Shown: positions 53,946 to 63,619 of the stretch, piece after piece | Layout: each line of letters opens with the position of its first letter | Position numbering within the stretch: position 1 is the first letter of the stretch | DNA from: Shewanella sp. Choline-02u-19 | GTDB taxonomy: Bacteria; Pseudomonadota; Gammaproteobacteria; Enterobacterales; Shewanellaceae | DNA: 64,000 nucleotides | Direction of reading: 5' to 3' | Assembly: GCF_002836205.1 (NCBI RefSeq) | Contig: NZ_PJBE01000010.1 | Span: forward strand, 186,001 to 250,000 | The notes under the pieces: generated by a model | What the model saw: the letters and a program-made list of their open reading frames with translations, nothing else | What the model was told of the DNA's origin: nothing | The model's database searches: none | Translations under genes and position numbers: made by a program

Positions 53946-54566
53946 TTGAGTGAGAGTTATCTTATCCCTGCTGCCGAATTATTGATTGAAGAAGAGATAA
54001 AACATAGCCGATTTATCTCCTGCGTATTTCATTGCGGTTCAGCTGTAGAGTTTAAACGTGAACTCTCTCAATTAAAAATTAAGTATCCAGGGGCAAACCA
54101 TTATTGTTATGCGTTTGTGGCAGGAGCACCGTCTGACAGCATCAATATTGGTTCTAGCGATGACGGTGAGCCGTCAGGGAGTGCGGGGCGTCCTATGCTG
54201 GCTTCGCTACAAGGTGCCAATATTGGTGAGATCGGTGCTGTTGTTATCCGTTATTTTGGCGGTACTAAACTCGGTGTCGGTGGACTTGTGCGCGCGTATA
54301 GCTTGGGGCTTAAAAAAGGGCTACCTTTACTAGATACTCAGCTAAAACAGATCCGTTACCCAGGTCAGCTGGTGTGTGGATACCATCAGTTGAAAGATGT
54401 TGAACATCTTTTTTCACAGCTTGATGTCGTTATTGAAGATAAAGTCTTTAGTGACACCATCAGTATTCAATTTGCGATCCCCAAGTGCTTTAAAAAGGAC
54501 TTGAACCAAGAATTGGCAACCATGAGTCAAGGGCAGTTGATTGCGGTATTTAAGTCAACTGAATAG
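53946..54566 (+). CDS. yigZ: YigZ, IMPACT/UPF0029 family protein
   Basis: A 206-residue protein of the YigZ/IMPACT family, which has no settled biochemical role. The signature SSDDGEPSGSAGRPML and VVIRYFGGTKLGVGGLVRAY is clear. The start is TTG at 53946 (read MSESYLIPAAE), matching the family N-terminus. Confidence 0.94.
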   Translation: MSESYLIPAAELLIEEEIKHSRFISCVFHCGSAVEFKRELSQLKIKYPGANHYCYAFVAGAPSDSINIGSSDDGEPSGSAGRPMLASLQGANIGEIGAVVIRYFGGTKLGVGGLVRAYSLGLKKGLPLLDTQLKQIRYPGQLVCGYHQLKDVEHLFSQLDVVIEDKVFSDTISIQFAIPKCFKKDLNQELATMSQGQLIAVFKSTE

Positions 54567-54658
54567 GATGACTGTTACTGGAAGTGAATCGGTTGTGAAC
54601 AAAACCACTAAGTATGCGAAAATGCGTTTGAGCAAAAATGCGCTAGTAATGGAATCGA

Positions 54659-56116
54659 ATGCAATATAGAACAATAATAAGAATAACAGGCCTATTAATG
54701 GGATTGTTTTCCTTGTCTTTACTTCCGCCAGCCCTTGTTGCTGTTATCTATAAAGATGGTGGCGGCATGGCGTTTATTCAGGCATTTGTTTTGTGTCTCA
54801 TACTCGGGTTTACATTTTGGTATCCTAACCGCCATCATCGTAAAGATCTGCGTACCCGAGAGGGGTTTCTGTTAGTGGTGCTCTTCTGGGTGGTACTGGG
54901 CTCTATTGGTGCGGTGCCGTTTATTTTCTCAGGTCAACCCTCCCTTAGCCTTACCGATAGTTTTTTCGAATCCTTCTCAGCGTTAACCACAACGGGGGCT
55001 ACCGTTATCGTCGGGTTAGACGCCCTCCCCAAAGCCATCCTTTTCTATCGACACTTACTGCAGTGGCTTGGTGGAATGGGGATTATTGTACTCGCCGTAG
55101 CCATTTTGCCTGTACTGGGTGTGGGGGGGATGCAGTTATATCGTGCCGAAACACCAGGGCCTGTTAAAGACAGTAAGATGACACCGAGAATTGCTGAAAC
55201 AGCCAAGGCGCTTTGGTATATTTATTTTGCATTAACGGTAGCATGTGCAGTGGCCTATTGGGCTGCAGGTATGGATGTATTTGATGCAATATGTCACTCG
55301 TTTTCAACCATTGCGATAGGCGGTTTCTCAACCCATGACGCCAGCATAGGCTATTTTGATAGTCCCGCGATAAATATGGTCTGTGTCGTTTTTCTGTTAA
55401 TCGCCGCCCTAAATTTTAGCCTGCATTTTGCTGCTTTTTCACGTCGAGGGATCAACCTCAAAGTCTATTTCAAAGATGCTGAATTTAAAGCGTTGATTGC
55501 CATTCAGTTGGCATTAACAACAGTCTGTTTCTTGACTCTGTATCATTCTGGCATTTATGACTCAGCTGAGGAAACACTTGATTACGCACTTTTTCAAGCG
55601 GTATCAGTGTCTACTACGGCAGGTTTTGGGACTGAAAGTTTTCATACTTGGCCGCTATTTTTACCGATTCTGTTGATTTTTTCGAGTTTCATTGGTGGCA
55701 GTGGCGGATCAACGGCAGGCGGTATTAAGGTGATGAGAATGATTTTATTGCTGCTGCAGGGGTCTCGTGAGCTTAAGCGATTAGTACATCCACGTGGCAT
55801 GTTTTCCATTCGAATTGGTGGTAAAGCATTACCCGATCGGGTCATCGATGCAGTGTGGGGTTTTTTCTCTGCCTACGCCTTAGTCTTTGTGGTGTGCATG
55901 CTCATTTTAATGGCGATGGAAATGGATGCCATTACCGCATTTAGTGCGACAGCGGCATGCTTAAATAACTTGGGTCCAGGCTTAGGTGAGGTTGCCAGTA
56001 ACTATGCCAGCATTGGTGATGGCGCAAAATGGGTACTGCTGTTTGCCATGTTATTTGGTCGCTTAGAGGTCTTTACGTTATTGATCTTGTTTACACCGAC
56101 ATTTTGGAAAAACTAA
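54659..56116 (+). CDS. trkH: Trk potassium uptake protein TrkH (copy 1)
   Basis: The membrane channel of the Trk K+ system. The 485-residue protein has about ten hydrophobic segments and four pore-loop repeats with filter glycines: LTTTGATVIVGLD, TIAIGGFSTHDASIG, VSTTAGFGTESF and CLNNLGPGLGEV. It lies in the E. coli-type position between yigZ and hemG; its cytosolic partner trkA is at 59434. A second trkH lies at 57963. Confidence 0.96.
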   Translation: MQYRTIIRITGLLMGLFSLSLLPPALVAVIYKDGGGMAFIQAFVLCLILGFTFWYPNRHHRKDLRTREGFLLVVLFWVVLGSIGAVPFIFSGQPSLSLTDSFFESFSALTTTGATVIVGLDALPKAILFYRHLLQWLGGMGIIVLAVAILPVLGVGGMQLYRAETPGPVKDSKMTPRIAETAKALWYIYFALTVACAVAYWAAGMDVFDAICHSFSTIAIGGFSTHDASIGYFDSPAINMVCVVFLLIAALNFSLHFAAFSRRGINLKVYFKDAEFKALIAIQLALTTVCFLTLYHSGIYDSAEETLDYALFQAVSVSTTAGFGTESFHTWPLFLPILLIFSSFIGGSGGSTAGGIKVMRMILLLLQGSRELKRLVHPRGMFSIRIGGKALPDRVIDAVWGFFSAYALVFVVCMLILMAMEMDAITAFSATAACLNNLGPGLGEVASNYASIGDGAKWVLLFAMLFGRLEVFTLLILFTPTFWKN

Positions 56117-56225
56117 AAGAAGTACAGCACGACGTTCGCGACTAAGCTAGCTTTAATCATTGAGTTTTATATTAATCAGTCGTGGCCCTTTGCCATAATT
56201 TGAATCAGAAAATAGCAGGACGTTA

Positions 56226-56753
56226 ATGAGTAATACACTAGTTATCTATTCGACCGTTGATGGTCAAACCAAAGCAATTTGTGAGCAGGTTAGGAAAATA
56301 AATCAAGAACTTGGCGCGACGGTAACGCTGGCATCATTAGATGAAGCGGAAAGCTTAGGTTTGGCTCAATTTGACAAAATATTAGTTGCCGCGAGTATTC
56401 GGTATGGCAAACATCGACCAGAGTTGTACCAATTTATAAATCGCCACCATGCGGTATTAGATGCGAAGAAAAATGCCTTTTTTACGGTTAATGTGGTGGC
56501 GAGAAAACCTGAAAAAAATACCCCTGAAACTAATCCTTACGTGAAAAAGTTTTTAGCGCTTTCATTGTGGCAACCGCAGCAACTAGCCGTGTTTGCTGGT
56601 AAAATTGACTACCCTAAATATCGACTCTTCGATAAAACCATGATCCGTTTTATTATGTGGATGACAAAAGGGCCGACGGATACCAGTGGTACGTTCGAAT
56701 TTACTGATTGGAATAAAGTAGACGAGTTTGCCCGTGCTTTTGCTGAGCGCTAA
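56226..56753 (+). CDS. hemG: Menaquinone-dependent protoporphyrinogen oxidase HemG (copy 1)
   Basis: A flavodoxin-fold enzyme that oxidises protoporphyrinogen IX to protoporphyrin IX in haem synthesis. FMN phosphate loop YSTVDGQTKAICEQV, HemG loop AASIRYGKHRPELYQF, FFTVNVVARKPEKNTPETN and the terminal FTDWNKVDEFA. A terminator follows. A second copy occurs at 57335. Confidence 0.95.
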   Translation: MSNTLVIYSTVDGQTKAICEQVRKINQELGATVTLASLDEAESLGLAQFDKILVAASIRYGKHRPELYQFINRHHAVLDAKKNAFFTVNVVARKPEKNTPETNPYVKKFLALSLWQPQQLAVFAGKIDYPKYRLFDKTMIRFIMWMTKGPTDTSGTFEFTDWNKVDEFARAFAER

Positions 56754-56779
56754 TTTTTACAGTGGTTTCAATTCTATAA

Positions 56780-56820
56780 GACATAAAAATGCCTGCTCAC
56801 TCGCAGGCTTTTTTATGTCT
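56780..56820. terminator. Bidirectional terminator between hemG and the ArsR gene
   Basis: AGACATAAAAA-T-GCCTGC, loop TCACTC, GCAGGC-TTTTTTATGTCT. Strong stem and T run for hemG; the mirrored A tract can serve the opposite gene. Confidence 0.93.
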
Positions 56821-56829
56821 AAAATAAGC

Positions 56830-57135
56830 TTAAGCACAATATTTACGATACAAAATTGAGATAACTTCGGTCACTTCTTTGTTCTTTAAGGTGTAAAAAA
56901 CCACTTGAGAACTCTTGCGTGTAGCGACCAAGTCTTCAGAGCGTAATACAGCTAAGTGCTGTGATAATGCTGACTGGCTCAGTGGCACCGTTGCATTTAA
57001 CTCGGTTACGCTTAACTCTTTGTCTAGCAGTAAGCACAAAATCATTAACCGGTATGGGTTGGCAATTGCTTTTAGCCATTTTGCAGCGCTTTCGGCATTA
57101 GTCACCATTGCACTTACATCAATTTCTTTTTGCAT
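56830..57135 (-). CDS. ArsR-family regulator of the HlyU/SqrR/BigR type
   Basis: A 101-residue winged-helix repressor with the recognition helix in SQSALSQHLAVLRSEDLVAT. Two cysteines lie at residues 34 (in MILCLLLDKELSV) and 100 (YRKYCA), 66 residues apart, as in HlyU, BigR and SqrR, where the pair forms a disulfide or polysulfide bridge that releases DNA. No arsenic-type metal site is visible. It is divergent from the second hemG (57335) and may control it. The start is ATG at 57135. Confidence 0.85.
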   Translation of the reverse strand: MQKEIDVSAMVTNAESAAKWLKAIANPYRLMILCLLLDKELSVTELNATVPLSQSALSQHLAVLRSEDLVATRKSSQVVFYTLKNKEVTEVISILYRKYCA

Positions 57136-57334
57136 ACGGTTACTCTCTTTTATCGCCTTTAATTAGTTAATTCTAATTGAGTTGTGATTATAAAACAATA
57201 TACCTCTGCAACACAGGGATCTCAATTTTTGATGCTGATAATATGAGCTATACCTAATTTGTGATCTATTATCCTGTTAAATCGCTAATTTACTGTAACA
57301 ATGAATTCAATATGGAATCTTCCGAGTTTGAATA

Positions 57335-57877
57335 ATGAATAAATCAGTATTGGTCCTGTACTACTCTCGTGGCGGTCATACCGCTAGGATTAGCCGCGCG
57401 ATTGCCGACCGTATCGTTAGTGAAGGGCATCAGTGCGATATGATGCACATTAATGAAGCTAAGGCTGAAGGGCTGGACTGGTCAAAGTATGACGTTGTTG
57501 CCCTTGGCGCGTGTGTGCTTTATGGCTCATATCATAAGTCGGTGTTTGAATTTGTCACTGAGCATCAGGCGCAGTTCACGGCAAAATCAGCCAGTTTCTT
57601 CAGTGTTAACGTGGTTGCGCGTAATCCTGAAAAACGTATTCCAGAAAACAATAAGTACCTACAAAAATTTATTGAGCTTTCACCTTGGAAGCCACTAGAC
57701 GTTAAAGTGATTGCGGGTAAAGTCGATTACCCATCATGGCGCTGGTATGATCGTTGGATGATCCAATTTATTATGAAGATGACTAACGGTCCAACCGATC
57801 CAACATCGGTCATTGATTACACCGATTGGGAAGACGTTAATGTTTACGCCGACCATCTCATTAAGTTAGCCAAATAA
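57335..57877 (+). CDS. hemG: HemG-like protoporphyrinogen oxidase (copy 2)
   Basis: A 180-residue flavodoxin with FMN loop YYSRGGHTARISRAI, LGACVLYGSYHKSVFEFVTE and FFSVNVVARNPEKRIPENNK, ending YTDWEDVNVYA. It is similar to copy 1 along its whole length but clearly divergent, so the duplication is old. It has its own promoter region and terminator and is divergent from the ArsR-type gene. Which of the two is the main enzyme is not clear. Confidence 0.92.
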   Translation: MNKSVLVLYYSRGGHTARISRAIADRIVSEGHQCDMMHINEAKAEGLDWSKYDVVALGACVLYGSYHKSVFEFVTEHQAQFTAKSASFFSVNVVARNPEKRIPENNKYLQKFIELSPWKPLDVKVIAGKVDYPSWRWYDRWMIQFIMKMTNGPTDPTSVIDYTDWEDVNVYADHLIKLAK

Positions 57878-57909
57878 TCGAGTTTGAGTTTAATCGCTTG
57901 AGTGAAATG

Positions 57910-57935
57910 AAAGCCGCATTTGATGCGGCTTTTTA
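57910..57935 (+). terminator. Rho-independent terminator after hemG copy 2
   Basis: AAAGCCGCAT, loop TTG, ATGCGGCTTT then further T. A second small hairpin (CTCTGAG/CTCAGAG, 57938-57960) follows next to the trkH stop. Confidence 0.85.
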
Positions 57936-57962
57936 GTCTCTGAGTTTAATAGACTCAGAGTT

Positions 57963-59405
57963 TTAGTACTTCCAAAAGCTGGGGTGAAACAGCACTGCAA
58001 CGGTTAAGATCTCCAACCGCCCGAGTAGCATCCCGATTGACAGTGCCCATTTGGCGGTATCGGGCAGCGTAGAGAAATTACCTGCGGGGCCAATTGTCGC
58101 TCCAAGTCCTGGCCCAACGTTTGTGACGGCAGTAATCGCACCGGTAAAACTGGTGACTGGATCTAATCCCGTTAGCACTAATACGATAGATAAACCCACA
58201 ATGACCATGGTAAAGAGCAGCATAAAGGTGACCAGCGAGCGCACAATATCATCTCTGATTATGCGGTTGTTATAGCGCTCTTTAAACACCCCATTCGGAT
58301 GGAATTGTTGTTTGAGCTGCTCACGCATAATAACGCCAGCAATTTGGAAACGGAAAATCTTAATCCCACCGGATGTCGAGCCCGAACAACTGCCAACAAA
58401 CATTAAGAACAGAAATACAATATTGGCCACGGCGCCCCAAGCGGAGTAATCCGTTAAGCCATATCCTGTGGTGGTCACTACGGAGACAACGTTAAAACTG
58501 GCTAGACGAAGGGCATCAATAGGATCGATTTCTCGGCTGCTCCATAACCAAAGCGCCAGTAATGAAGATACTAAAAATATAAACTTTAAAAAGCCTTTTA
58601 CCTGCGCATCATTCCATACTTTTAGCGACTTCTGCTGCACCATATAGACAAACATTAGCAAAGGTAGACCACCAGCAAGCATAAAGGTAATGCCGACCCA
58701 GTGTGCTTGATTAGAGAACGCCGCCATTGAATTGTCAGATGTGGAATAGCCGCCAGTTGAAAGGGTTGTCATGGCGTGGTTGATGGCCTCAAACCAACTC
58801 ATACCGCTGTTGTGATAAGCCAGAAAACACAGAAAAGTGAGTAGGGTGTAAACAATAAACAGGCTCATTGCCATATGTTGGGTGCGAGGAGTCGCTTTGT
58901 CGCCCCAATCGGAGGATTCTGTTCTAAATAGCCGCATACCGCCGACGTTGAGAAATGGCAGTACCGCGACGGCCATGACGATAAAGCCGATACCACCAAG
59001 CCATTGCAATAAGGAACGCCAAATCAGGATGCTATGATCCATGCTATCGAGCCCCGAAAGCACTGTTGAGCCAGTTGTGGTGATCCCTGACATGGTTTCA
59101 AAAAAGGCATCGGTGTAATTTATGCCGTGATATAGGGTAAAAGGTAGCGCGGCAAATAAGCTGACAATAAACCAGGTCAGGCTGGTGAGTAGAAACATAT
59201 CTCTGATGTTGAGGTGCAGTGTTTGGGATTGACCTTGGCGCATGCAAAAGCTGGCCGCAGTACCTGCAACCAGAGATGAGATCATAAATGCACCGACGGT
59301 TTCTTCACCGTAATAAAGTGCAAACGCACCGGGGATTAACATAAACGCGGTTAGCGTTGATAGAAAAATCCCCAATATAAACAGCAGAGGCCTAAAGTTC
59401 AGCAT
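57963..59405 (-). CDS. trkH: Trk potassium uptake protein TrkH (copy 2)
   Basis: A 480-residue K+ channel subunit, paralogous to copy 1. Filter loops are GITTTGSTVLSGLD, TLSTGGYSTSDNS, VVTTTGYGLTDYS and AVTNVGPGLGAT. It resembles the Vibrio TrkH type and lies 28 bases after trkA, so it is the likely operon partner of TrkA. Copy 1 may have a different role or regulation. Confidence 0.95.
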   Translation of the reverse strand: MLNFRPLLFILGIFLSTLTAFMLIPGAFALYYGEETVGAFMISSLVAGTAASFCMRQGQSQTLHLNIRDMFLLTSLTWFIVSLFAALPFTLYHGINYTDAFFETMSGITTTGSTVLSGLDSMDHSILIWRSLLQWLGGIGFIVMAVAVLPFLNVGGMRLFRTESSDWGDKATPRTQHMAMSLFIVYTLLTFLCFLAYHNSGMSWFEAINHAMTTLSTGGYSTSDNSMAAFSNQAHWVGITFMLAGGLPLLMFVYMVQQKSLKVWNDAQVKGFLKFIFLVSSLLALWLWSSREIDPIDALRLASFNVVSVVTTTGYGLTDYSAWGAVANIVFLFLMFVGSCSGSTSGGIKIFRFQIAGVIMREQLKQQFHPNGVFKERYNNRIIRDDIVRSLVTFMLLFTMVIVGLSIVLVLTGLDPVTSFTGAITAVTNVGPGLGATIGPAGNFSTLPDTAKWALSIGMLLGRLEILTVAVLFHPSFWKY

Positions 59406-59433
59406 AGTGTTGAATTAAGTTCCCTGAACAGCT

Positions 59434-60843
59434 TTAAAAGAAGAAGGCGCTAGGTTGGAATAGCTTTTCTACTTCACCAATAAACTTCTTGTTTACTAAG
59501 AATAGGATGACATGGTCACCTTGCTCAATAACTGTTTTGTCGTGTGCCATTAACACTTCATCATCTCTGACAATTGCGCCAATAGTCGTACCTGGTGGTA
59601 GCTTTATATCGCTGATTTTCTTACCGACAACTTTGGACGTATTTTTATCGCCATGGGCAATGGCTTCAATGGCTTCTGCAGCCCCACGTCGCAGTGAGTA
59701 AACATTACAAATATCACCTTGGCGGATATGGGTTAATAATGCAGAGATAGTGGCTTGCTGCGGGGAGATGGCGATATCAATATTGGCCTCTTGCACAATA
59801 TCAACATAAGCTTCTCGCTGAATCAGCACCATGACTTTTTTAGCCCCCATGCGCTTAGCGAGCAATGCGGCCATAATATTGGCTTCATCATCGTTAGTGA
59901 CCGCAATGAATACGTCAGTTTGGTCTATGTGCTCTTCAAGTAGCAATTCTTGATCTGAGGCATCGCCACAAAATACCGTGGTATTTTCTAACTTTTCTGA
60001 TAGCTCTTCAGCGCGTTCTTGCTTATGTTCAATCAGTTTCACCGAGTGGTTGCGTTGCAGTTGTTTCGCTAACCCAAGGCCAATATTACCGCCGCCGGCA
60101 ATCATAATATTGCGATAAGAGTTATCGAGCTTTTGCATTTCACTCATAACTGCACGGATATGACGACTATCGGCCACAAAGAAGACTTCGTCATCAGCTT
60201 CAATAATCGTGGTGCCACGCGGCATGATGGGTCGACCTTGCCTAAAAATAGCGGCAACCCGGGTATCAATATTAGGCATGTGCTCTCGTAGCGCAGCTAA
60301 AGCATTACCGACAAGTGGGCCACCATAATAGGCACGAACGGCAACAAGACTTAATTTACCTTCAGCAAACTCAAGTACCTGCAGTGCGCCAGGATATTCA
60401 ACTAAACGGCCAATATAAGCCGTGACCAGTTGTTCTGGGGCAATGAGCTCATCAATAATAAAACCGCCTCGTGGGCGATTTTCTGAGTGCTTAGTTTCGC
60501 TATCGATAAACAATTTATCGCGAAGGTTTAAATACTGCTCTGAACGGATCCGCGCAATTTTGGTTGGAGTACCAAACAGTGAATAAGCAATTTGGCACGC
60601 TGCCATATTACACTCATCACTGTTGGTGACCGCAATCAGCATGTCGGCGTCTTCGGCTCCAGCTTCTTTTAATACATCTGGGTGAGCACCATGGCCAACA
60701 ATCACGCGTAAATCGTACTTATCTTGTAAGGTACGTAAGCGCTTTTTATCGGTGTCTACGATGGTGATATCGTTATTTTCACCGACTAAGTTTTCGGCCA
60801 ATGTACCGCCAACTTGTCCTGCACCCAAAATGATAATTTTCAT
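59434..60843 (-). CDS. trkA: Trk system regulator TrkA
   Basis: A peripheral NAD(H)/nucleotide-binding subunit that gates TrkH. Two RCK domains in tandem each have a Rossmann motif: IIILGAGQVGGTLAENL (residues 2-18) and IMIAGGGNIGLGLAKQL (about 235-251), each followed by a TrkA-C domain. The start is ATG at 60843, 7 bases after rsmB. Confidence 0.98.
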   Translation of the reverse strand: MKIIILGAGQVGGTLAENLVGENNDITIVDTDKKRLRTLQDKYDLRVIVGHGAHPDVLKEAGAEDADMLIAVTNSDECNMAACQIAYSLFGTPTKIARIRSEQYLNLRDKLFIDSETKHSENRPRGGFIIDELIAPEQLVTAYIGRLVEYPGALQVLEFAEGKLSLVAVRAYYGGPLVGNALAALREHMPNIDTRVAAIFRQGRPIMPRGTTIIEADDEVFFVADSRHIRAVMSEMQKLDNSYRNIMIAGGGNIGLGLAKQLQRNHSVKLIEHKQERAEELSEKLENTTVFCGDASDQELLLEEHIDQTDVFIAVTNDDEANIMAALLAKRMGAKKVMVLIQREAYVDIVQEANIDIAISPQQATISALLTHIRQGDICNVYSLRRGAAEAIEAIAHGDKNTSKVVGKKISDIKLPPGTTIGAIVRDDEVLMAHDKTVIEQGDHVILFLVNKKFIGEVEKLFQPSAFFF

Positions 60844-60850
60844 TGCCGTA

Positions 60851-62137
60851 CTAATCCTTCACTAGGCGAGCGTAATAAAAGCCATCCATGTTTTCTTGTC
60901 CAGGAACAATTTGCCAACCCACATCACTCGGGTTTGGTTGTTGTTCGATTGGAACTAAAGTCGCGTCAGGTGTTCTTTGTAAGAAGGCACTGATCTGATC
61001 TTTGTTTTCCTGAGGCAAAATAGAACAGGTCGCATATAAGAGCGTGCCACCAGGTTTTAGCCACTTCCAGCAATGATCAACTATTTGTGATTGCAATGCT
61101 GCCAGCTCTTCGATGTCGTCGTTTTTTCTGAGCCATTTGATATCTGGATGACGTCGAATAACGCCCGTTGCAGAGCAAGGTGCATCTAATAATATGCGAT
61201 CAAACTTATCACCTTGCCACCAGGAATCAATATCTGCAGCATCACCATGTATCAATTCTGCTTTCAATGATAGTCGGTCTAAGTTTTGTTGTACTCGTTC
61301 AAGTCTTTTGGCGTCATTATCAACCGCAACCAATTGAATGTTAGGAGCAAGCTCTAATAGATGACAGGTTTTACCGCCCGGTGCTGCGCAGGCATCGAGA
61401 ACGAGCTCGTTACCCTGTGGTGCCAGTATCGTTGCCGCCCATTGTGCTGCCCCATCTTGTACCGAAGCCGAGCCTGTCTCAAAGCCAGGGAGCTGCATTA
61501 CATCGCGTGGGCTTGCCAATAAAATCGCGTCACTGCTGCTGCCTGCTGAAGCTTCGACTTCAATATCGGCCAATGCACTTAAATAGGCATCACGCGTTTG
61601 TGATTGCTGATTGTTACGCAACCACATTGGCGGGCGCTGATGGCTTTGCTCAATAATCTCTTGCCAGTTTTCTGGATAAGCATCTTTAAGCCGCTTAATG
61701 ATCCATGCGGGAGTATTATGCGCTAGCGTATCGTTATCGGTGGATAGTGGTTTTTCTTGGCGCTGGATGGTGCGCAATACCCCATTGACGACCTTAACCA
61801 TACCCTCGAATTTTAACTGACGACATGCTTCTGCTGTTTCTGATATAGCGGCATGACTAGGTATGCGGGTGAAGTAAAGCTGATAACAGCCAACTAATAA
61901 CAGTTGATGCACAATGCGTTGTTTGCCCTTAAGGGGCTTGCTCATGCAATCACTCACTTGCTTATCAATTTGTGGCAAGTGGCGCATTACGCCGTAGCAA
62001 AGTTCGGCCAACAGGGCCTTGTCTTTACCACTTTCAATATGTCGCTGTTGATCGGGTAGGGCGACTGAGAGTGATATCCCTTTTTCAAGGACCTGAAATA
62101 CCACTTTTGCGGCAAGCGCTCTTAAATTCATTGCCAT
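60851..62137 (-). CDS. rsmB: 16S rRNA (cytosine967-C5)-methyltransferase RsmB
   Basis: RsmB (Sun, Fmu) methylates C967 of 16S rRNA. The N-terminal NusB-like domain is followed by the SAM-binding segment LVLDACAAPGGKTCHLLEL, the DAPCSATGVIRRHPDIKWLR motif with the first cysteine and YATCSILPQENK with the catalytic cysteine. The ATG overlaps the fmt stop by one base (TAATG), so translation is coupled. Confidence 0.98.
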   Translation of the reverse strand: MAMNLRALAAKVVFQVLEKGISLSVALPDQQRHIESGKDKALLAELCYGVMRHLPQIDKQVSDCMSKPLKGKQRIVHQLLLVGCYQLYFTRIPSHAAISETAEACRQLKFEGMVKVVNGVLRTIQRQEKPLSTDNDTLAHNTPAWIIKRLKDAYPENWQEIIEQSHQRPPMWLRNNQQSQTRDAYLSALADIEVEASAGSSSDAILLASPRDVMQLPGFETGSASVQDGAAQWAATILAPQGNELVLDACAAPGGKTCHLLELAPNIQLVAVDNDAKRLERVQQNLDRLSLKAELIHGDAADIDSWWQGDKFDRILLDAPCSATGVIRRHPDIKWLRKNDDIEELAALQSQIVDHCWKWLKPGGTLLYATCSILPQENKDQISAFLQRTPDATLVPIEQQPNPSDVGWQIVPGQENMDGFYYARLVKD

Positions 62138-63102
62138 TAGGCTTGGTCGTCCATTTTATGAGTGAGTTGGGTGCCTGGTATAAACCAGTCTGCTCGAGAG
62201 TTAAGGATGTCGGCCACACTGAGTGGTTTTTTACCTGGAAGTTGCATACTGGTAATGGTTAATACGCCATCACCAGTAGCGATACTGATACCGGTTTTAT
62301 CTGCTGAAATAATCGTGCCTGGCGCTGCAGTGGTGCTGCTGGCACTGACATGACTTTGCCACACTTTAATGGTGTTAGCTTCATGCTGATAGTGACTCAC
62401 TGGCCACGGATTAAAGGCTCTGATTTCACGCCACAGTGCCAGTGCTGATTTTGACCAATCTAAGCGCGCTTCCTCTTTTGAAAGCTTGGCGGCATAATTT
62501 GCTAAGCTTTCATCTTGCTTTTCAGCGGGTAAGTTGTCTTCCGCTAGCGCGGCAAGTGCTCCAATAAGCGCGTCAGGACCTTGCAATGCTAATTTTTCAT
62601 ATAGAGTCGCAGAGGTATCTTCATCTTCAATGGTGAGCTTAGTTTTGAGTAGCATATCACCGGTATCTAAACCAACATCCATCTGCATAATCGTGATGCC
62701 AGTTTCGTTGTCTCCCGCCCACAAAGCGCGTTGAATTGGCGCAGCGCCTCGCCAGCGAGGCAATATCGAACCATGCACGTTAATACAACCTAGGTGTGGA
62801 GTATCGAGTACCACTTTAGGTAAAATCAAACCGTAGGCAACAACGACCATGATATCTGCATTGAGGGCGGTAAGCTCTTGTTGCGCTGCTTCATCACGTA
62901 AAGATTTGGGTTGTAGCACTGGAATGTCATTTTCGAGTGCCAACGCCTTTACTGGACTCGATTGCAGTTTCTTACCTCGGCCGGCAGGGCGGTCGGGTTG
63001 AGTATATACAGCGACAACATTATGCTGCGATTCGATTAGTGCTTGAAGGTGACGAGCGGCAAAGTCAGGCGTGCCCGCAAAAATGACATTTAATGGTTTC
63101 AA
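62137..63102 (-). CDS. fmt: Methionyl-tRNA formyltransferase
   Basis: Fmt formylates initiator Met-tRNA. It has the core motif PLNVIFAGTPDFAARHLQAL, the N10-formyl-THF site GCINVHGSILPRWRGAAP and the C-terminal tRNA-binding domain. The frame opens at ATG 63123, inside the end of def; the TTG at 63102 is preceded by AAGGA at a good distance and gives the family start LKPLNVIFAG, so it is preferred. Confidence 0.97.
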   Translation of the reverse strand: MKPLNVIFAGTPDFAARHLQALIESQHNVVAVYTQPDRPAGRGKKLQSSPVKALALENDIPVLQPKSLRDEAAQQELTALNADIMVVVAYGLILPKVVLDTPHLGCINVHGSILPRWRGAAPIQRALWAGDNETGITIMQMDVGLDTGDMLLKTKLTIEDEDTSATLYEKLALQGPDALIGALAALAEDNLPAEKQDESLANYAAKLSKEEARLDWSKSALALWREIRAFNPWPVSHYQHEANTIKVWQSHVSASSTTAAPGTIISADKTGISIATGDGVLTITSMQLPGKKPLSVADILNSRADWFIPGTQLTHKMDDQA

Positions 63103-63106
63103 AAAT

Positions 63107-63619
63107 TTATCCTTGTTTTGCATCTAATCGAGCTGCTTTTTCTAGCTTTTGCTTAATACGTTGACGTTTTAATGGTGATAAGTAGTCAACAAACAGCTTT
63201 CCTGCCAAATGGTCGAGTTCATGTTGCAAGCAAATCGCAAACAAGCCTTCTGCTTCTAACGTAAACTCATTACCGTCACGGTCAAGCGCTTTGATGGTGA
63301 CAAACTCTGCCCGATCCACTTCGGCATATATCCCTGGAACAGACAGACAGCCTTCTTCATTACGAAAATCACCACTTTTGGCGGTAATCTCTAAATTAAT
63401 GAACACTTTTGGCCGCTCGACCTCATCTTGTAAGTCTAATACGATGAGTTGCTGATGAAAATCAACTTGGGTGGCTGCTAGGCCAATGCCCTTTTCTTCG
63501 TACATGGTTTCAAGCATATCGTCGATTTGCGTCTGCAGTGCAGCGCTAAACTCAGTGATTGGCTGGGCAATCGTGCGTAATCTTTCATCTGGAAAACGTA
63601 ACACTTTTAGTAAACTCAT
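63107..63619 (-). CDS. def: Peptide deformylase
   Basis: Def removes the N-formyl group from nascent proteins. The three metal/active-site motifs are GIGLAATQV, EEGCLSVPG and QHELDHLAGKLF. The 170 residues match the family. It is the first gene of def-fmt-rsmB-trkA-trkH and is divergent from the LysM gene. Confidence 0.99.
   Translation of the reverse strand: MSLLKVLRFPDERLRTIAQPITEFSAALQTQIDDMLETMYEEKGIGLAATQVDFHQQLIVLDLQDEVERPKVFINLEITAKSGDFRNEEGCLSVPGIYAEVDRAEFVTIKALDRDGNEFTLEAEGLFAICLQHELDHLAGKLFVDYLSPLKRQRIKQKLEKAARLDAKQG

Noticed and set aside
55788..55803. CATCCACGTGGCATG as a parS site
   Set aside because: The central palindrome is present but the outer half-sites differ at most positions.
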